From NCBI GenBank assembly GCA_035762175.1, contig DASTPP010000134.1, positions 3,328-67,327 of the forward strand: a DNA stretch of 64,000 nt, in the 5' to 3' direction. The position numbers were made by a program, and so were the translations under genes. The notes under the pieces were generated by a model. It had not been told where the DNA came from. It saw nothing but the letters and a program-made list of their open reading frames with translations, and made no database searches. Below, piece by piece: positions 60,416 through 64,000 of the stretch (position 1 is the first letter of the stretch; each line of letters opens with the position of its first letter). The DNA is from DASTPP01 sp035762175 (GTDB lineage: Bacteria > Myxococcota_A > Polyangia > Polyangiales > Polyangiaceae).

Positions 60416-61437
60416 GGGGGGCCCTCGCGGTGGGGCAGCGGCGGCGAGGGCGCCGGCAGCGGCGTGCCCGTCGCGGGGCGCATCGGCGCCGGCGGCAGCA
60501 CCGAGGGGCGCGCCGGCTGCGGCGGCGGCGGCAGCGTCTCGGGGCGGCGGCTCTCGGCCGGCGAGCGGCCCTTCGAGGCGGGCGCCGGCCGGTCGCCCTT
60601 CTCGCCCTTCTCGCTCGCCGCCGGCTTGTCGGCCGCGCCGGCCGGCGGCGCCTTGTGCCCGAGCAGATCGAGCAGCCGCTTGCGCACGCTCGGGCCGTCG
60701 AGGTTCGAGACGAGCTCGCCCCGGTGCGCGAGCGAGATGGTGCCGCGCTCCTCGCTGACGACGAGCGTGATGGCGTCGGTCTCTTCGCTGATGCCGAGCG
60801 CGGCCCGGTGCCGCGTGCCGAACGCGGCGTCGAGCTGGCGCGCCTCGGGCATCGGGAAGAACACGCCGGCGGCCGCGATGCGGTAGTTGCGGATGATGAC
60901 CGCCCCGTCGTGCAGCTTGTTCACGCTCTCGGGCTGGAAGATGGTCACGAGCAGCTCGCGGCTGACGTGCGCGTCGACGGTCGTGCCCTCGCCGACCACG
61001 AACTCGTCGAGCGTCGCCTCCTGCTCGAACGTGATGAGCGCCCCGATGCGGTGGCGCGCCAGCTCGGTCGCCGCCGCCACCACCTCTTCGACCATGCGCG
61101 CCTGGTTCGCCCGCCCCATGCCCGGCAGCCACGCCCGGTCGCCCATGCGAATCAGCGCCCGCCGGATGTCGTTCTGGAAGACCACGACCACGATGAGCAC
61201 GATGCTCGACAGGATCGAGCTGAGCAGGTTGACGACCGTCACCAGCCCGAGCAGCTTCGCCGCCAGGTGCAGGCCCCCGATGATGGCGAGGCCCACGATC
61301 ATCTGCAGCGCCCGCGTGCCCCGCAGAATCAAGAGCGCGCGGTAGACGACGAAGGCGACGATGGCCACGTCGGCCACGTCGCGCAAGAGCTGCCCCGCCG
61401 GGCGGCCCGCGAACAAGTTCCACAGGGCCTCGAGCAT
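60412..61437 (-). CDS. cdaA: Diadenylate cyclase CdaA (c-di-AMP synthase)
   Basis: 341 residues. Three membrane helices (VADVAIVAFVVYRALLILRG; LQMIVGLAIIGGLHLAA; LLSSILSSIVLIVVVVFQ) precede the DAC domain. It has the catalytic DGA in LHDGAVII (177-179) and RHRAALGISEETDA (209-222), with the usual TFEQEATLDEF and GVFFPMPEARQLDAAFGT. It condenses two ATP to c-di-AMP. A 75-residue Pro/Ala/Lys-rich tail after the domain is longer than in Firmicutes. The ATG is 8 bp after folP, and ybbR overlaps its end: the classic folP-cdaA-cdaR type linkage. Confidence 0.95.
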   Translation of the reverse strand: MLEALWNLFAGRPAGQLLRDVADVAIVAFVVYRALLILRGTRALQMIVGLAIIGGLHLAAKLLGLVTVVNLLSSILSSIVLIVVVVFQNDIRRALIRMGDRAWLPGMGRANQARMVEEVVAAATELARHRIGALITFEQEATLDEFVVGEGTTVDAHVSRELLVTIFQPESVNKLHDGAVIIRNYRIAAAGVFFPMPEARQLDAAFGTRHRAALGISEETDAITLVVSEERGTISLAHRGELVSNLDGPSVRKRLLDLLGHKAPPAGAADKPAASEKGEKGDRPAPASKGRSPAESRRPETLPPPPQPARPSVLPPAPMRPATGTPLPAPSPPLPHREGPP

Positions 61438-61445
61438 CGGCCCCC

Positions 61446-62309
61446 TCACCCCCCGCCCGGGGCCCCGGCCCCGAGCGCCCGCTCGACCGCGAGCGCCTGC
61501 CGGAGCGCGAGCACGTCGTGCACCCGCACGAGCTCGGCCCCCCGGCGCGCCGCGTACAGGCACGCCGCGATCGTGCCGCCCAGCCTCGCGCCGGGCGGCG
61601 CCCCGACGTCGCGCGCGAGGAACGACTTGCGGCTCGCCCCCACCGCCACCGGCGCCCCGAGCCCGGCGAGCGCCGGCAGCCCCCGCAAGAGCGCGTACGA
61701 CTGCTCGGCGCTCTTGTGGAAGCCGAGCCCCGGGTCGACCATCGCCCGCCCCTCGGGCAGCCCCGCCTCGCGCGCCCGCCCGAGCGCCCGCCCGAGCTCG
61801 GCCCGGACCTCGGCCACCACGTCGCCGTAGCCCGCGGCCGGGTACTCGGAGAAGCCCCGCATCGAGCCCATCGCCCCGCGGCTGTGCATCACCAAGAGCC
61901 ACGCCCCCGCCCGCGCCGCCGCCCGCGCGAGCCCCGCGTCGGCGAGGCACGAGACGTCGTTGACCAGCCCCGCCCCCTCGCCGAGCGCCCGCTCGGCCAC
62001 CTCGGGCAGCGTCGTGTCGATCGACGCCACGGCGCCGAGCTCGCGCGCCACGTAGCGCACCGGCCCCAGCACCCGCCGGCACTGCTCGGCCGCGTCGACC
62101 GGGCTCGAGCCCGGGCGCGTCGACTCGCCCCCCACGTCGATGAGGTCGGCCCCCTCGGCCACGAGCTCGTCGGCCCGCGCCCGCCACGCCCCCTCGCCCT
62201 CGTAGCGCCCGCCGTCGCTGAACGAGTCGGGCGTCACGTTCAAGACCCCCATCACCAGGGGACGCCCCTCGGCGCGCGCGCGCTCACGGAGGGAAGCGAG
62301 GGCGTTCAC
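61446..62309 (-). CDS. folP: Dihydropteroate synthase
   Basis: 287 residues from a GTG at 62309; upstream in-frame ATGs (62375, and the ORF start 62447) would add non-conserved basic residues. Both DHPS signatures are present: MGVLNVTPDSFSDGGRY with the phosphate-loop Asn, and DLIDVGGESTRPGSSPV. VNDVSC, MHSRG, DPGLGFHKS and the late VGASRKSFL with the pterin-site Lys and Arg also occur. It joins p-aminobenzoate to hydroxymethyl-dihydropterin diphosphate in folate synthesis and is the target of sulfonamides. First gene of folP-cdaA-ybbR, divergent from the HD gene. Confidence 0.95.
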   Translation of the reverse strand: MNALASLRERARAEGRPLVMGVLNVTPDSFSDGGRYEGEGAWRARADELVAEGADLIDVGGESTRPGSSPVDAAEQCRRVLGPVRYVARELGAVASIDTTLPEVAERALGEGAGLVNDVSCLADAGLARAAARAGAWLLVMHSRGAMGSMRGFSEYPAAGYGDVVAEVRAELGRALGRAREAGLPEGRAMVDPGLGFHKSAEQSYALLRGLPALAGLGAPVAVGASRKSFLARDVGAPPGARLGGTIAACLYAARRGAELVRVHDVLALRQALAVERALGAGAPGGG

Positions 62310-62476
62310 ACCAAATACGTACCAGGGCCAGCCGAATACTGCAACTTTGATGCCGCGCGGAAAGCCCCCTCGCATGAAGATTGCGGACCGGCCCGCGCTG
62401 CGTTTAGGGTTAGGCCCAGGGCGGCAGGGCCGACGAGGCGTCTGCAAAGGCCGAGGCCGCCGAGGTCACCTCGGCC

Positions 62477-64000
62477 ATGTTGCGTACGCGGGTCCGGGCC
62501 GGCTGGGTCGCCGGGGTCGTTCTTAGCTGCGTCTTCGCCATGCTCGCGACGCTCGTGCAGGTCATCGACCTCTACGTGCCCGAGTGGAAGCCGACGCTCG
62601 GCGCCGGCTCGCCCTGGACGCTGCGCGTGCCCTACGGCCCCCGCATCACCCGCTCGGCCCGCCAGGACGGCCACCTCTCGTACGAGCAGGTGCGCGTCAT
62701 CGTGCCCCGCAACGTGCCCCTGCGCGAAGACGACGACGACCACCGCGCCGCCTTCGCCTACGAGTCGCTCCGGCGCCCGCCCCGCTTCGCCCAGATCGCC
62801 TCGCTCGGGGTCATCAACCTGACCCTCGGGCTGATGCTCACCTCGTACCTGCGCCGCTTCGGCCCGAACCGCACCCGCCTGCTGCGCACCCAGGGCGGGC
62901 TGCTCAGCCTCTTGGTGCTCGCCCTCGCCCTCGACAAGGCCCTGCTCGTCTTCTCGGCCCTGCCCGAGTTCTGGGTGCCCGCCGCCGCCGCCGCCCCGCT
63001 CTGGGCCGTCGTCGCCTTCGACCGGCGCACCGCCGTCGTCGTCAGCGTCGTCTCGTGCTTTCTGTGCGCCAGCCTGCTGCGCTTCGACATCGTGCTGCTC
63101 GCCGTCGTGCTCGTGCGCGGCCTCGCCGCCAGCACCGCCTTCTTGAACCGCAAGCAGCCCCGGCTGATGGTGCCCGCCGGCCTCTTCGCCGGCGGCGCCG
63201 GCGCCACCATCTACGTCGCGCTCACCGTCACCTTCGAGGGCGGCTTCTCGCTCGCCGCAGAGCTCGGAAGGCCCCAGTCGTCGAACGTGATCGCCTGCGT
63301 CGGGGGCGGCCTCGGCGCCGGCCTGCTCGCCCTCGCCCTGCGCGAGCCGGTCGAGCGCCTGCTCGGGCACGTCTCGCGCGACCGGCTCTTCGCCCTCGCC
63401 GACCTCGAAGAGCCCCTGCTCAAGAAGATGGCCGCCGAGGCCCCCGGCTCGTGGGAGCACTCGCGCGCCATGGCCAACCTCGCCGAGGCCGCCGCCTCGG
63501 CCATCGGCGCCGACGCCCTGCTCACCCGCGTCGGCGCCTACTACCACGACCTCGGCAAGACCGCCCAGGCCAAGTACTTCGTCGAGAACCTCGCCCCCGG
63601 CGAGCGCACCCCCCACGCCGACCTCGAGCCGCACGTCAGCGCCGACGCCATCATGGCCCACGTCGTCATCGGCACGCGCCTGCTGCGCGAGGGCGGCGTG
63701 CCCGAAGAGGTCGTCGAGTTCGCCTACACCCACCACGGCACCCAGCTCGTCGAGTTCTTCTGGCACAAGTGCCTCGAACAGGGGAACCCGAAGAACCTCA
63801 CCGAGAAGCACTTTCGCTACCCGGGCATGAAGCCCCAGACCAAAGAGACCGCCATCTTGATGCTCATCGACTCGATCGAGGCGGCCGGCCGCACCATCGA
63901 CCCGCCCGACCGCGACAAGTTCGAAGAGATGATCAAGCGCGTCGTCTTCACCAAGCTCAAGGCCGGCCAGCTCGACGAGAGCGGCCTGACGATGGAAGAC
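62477..64000 (+). CDS. 7TM-HD family phosphohydrolase, probable c-di-AMP phosphodiesterase (3' end outside window)
   Basis: 508 residues visible, still open at the window end. One N-terminal helix, a short periplasmic segment of about 70 residues (much shorter than the large extracellular domain of Listeria PgpH), a block of about seven helices (105-290) and a cytoplasmic HD domain. Its metal ligands are HSRAMANLAEAA (His328), YYHDLGK (His357-Asp358), later EPHVSADAIMAHVVIG and YTHHGTQLVEFF. PgpH-type proteins split c-di-AMP. Its position head-to-head with folP-cdaA-ybbR supports that substrate. ATG 62477. Confidence 0.85.
   Translation, partial: MLRTRVRAGWVAGVVLSCVFAMLATLVQVIDLYVPEWKPTLGAGSPWTLRVPYGPRITRSARQDGHLSYEQVRVIVPRNVPLREDDDDHRAAFAYESLRRPPRFAQIASLGVINLTLGLMLTSYLRRFGPNRTRLLRTQGGLLSLLVLALALDKALLVFSALPEFWVPAAAAAPLWAVVAFDRRTAVVVSVVSCFLCASLLRFDIVLLAVVLVRGLAASTAFLNRKQPRLMVPAGLFAGGAGATIYVALTVTFEGGFSLAAELGRPQSSNVIACVGGGLGAGLLALALREPVERLLGHVSRDRLFALADLEEPLLKKMAAEAPGSWEHSRAMANLAEAAASAIGADALLTRVGAYYHDLGKTAQAKYFVENLAPGERTPHADLEPHVSADAIMAHVVIGTRLLREGGVPEEVVEFAYTHHGTQLVEFFWHKCLEQGNPKNLTEKHFRYPGMKPQTKETAILMLIDSIEAAGRTIDPPDRDKFEEMIKRVVFTKLKAGQLDESGLTMED

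Overview
The window is very GC-rich DNA whose gene content points to a myxobacterium of the Sorangium/Polyangium type. It has four Hanks-type Ser/Thr kinases with long Ala/Pro-rich tails, three of them paired with TPR/PEGA-type partners. It also has 'CNxLTGxxxL' lipoproteins, TamA/TamB, and a complete Alternative Complex III locus joined to a caa3 cytochrome oxidase. No rRNA, tRNA, CRISPR array or transposase was seen. Nothing was searched against a database: product names rest on motifs read by eye.

Layout. 1-6.8 kb: an envelope membrane protein, a secreted nuclease, a histidine phosphatase and a glgC / PPP phosphatase / Rieske gene string. 7-16 kb: tamA-tamB (outer-membrane assembly) followed by a lipoprotein gene. 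16-18.5 kb: a less GC-rich island with a DUF1350 hydrolase and a glycosyltransferase relic, flanked by 123-bp copies of the preceding gene's 3' end, then non-coding repeats. 18.6-22.2 kb: rlmN, a CYTH-domain protein and small envelope proteins. 22.2-28.3 kb: a duplicated kinase + TPR/PEGA pair. 28.7-35.8 kb: kup, an aminotransferase, an enoyl-CoA-reductase-like SDR and a TMTC-like membrane glycosyltransferase. 36-44.3 kb: lipoproteins, two more kinases and a third PEGA-type partner. 45-58.5 kb (minus strand): actABCDEF, a small membrane protein, a SCO copper chaperone and coxBACD, a quinol-to-oxygen electron transfer module. 58.9-64 kb: a lipoprotein, then folP-cdaA-ybbR facing a 7TM-HD hydrolase, i.e. 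c-di-AMP synthesis beside its likely degradation.

Main observation. I read every TTA triplet in the coding frames. In about 18,000 codons none lies inside a recognised gene. The only in-frame TTAs are at the natural ends of four genes (the tamB-linked lipoprotein, the gene before the CYTH gene, actF and coxB), none of which has a normal stop there; one more lies in a duplicated copy of the first gene's end. Without termination at TTA these frames run 69 to about 590 codons further, mostly through the next gene. TTA therefore looks like a termination signal here, either a true stop or an unreadable codon that slips +1 into the overlapping TAG/TAA. Sequence error must still be excluded.

A second pattern is that five genes have their stop codon inside a short tandem array. 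For kup, sco and coxD the three phased copies place a TGA in all three frames.
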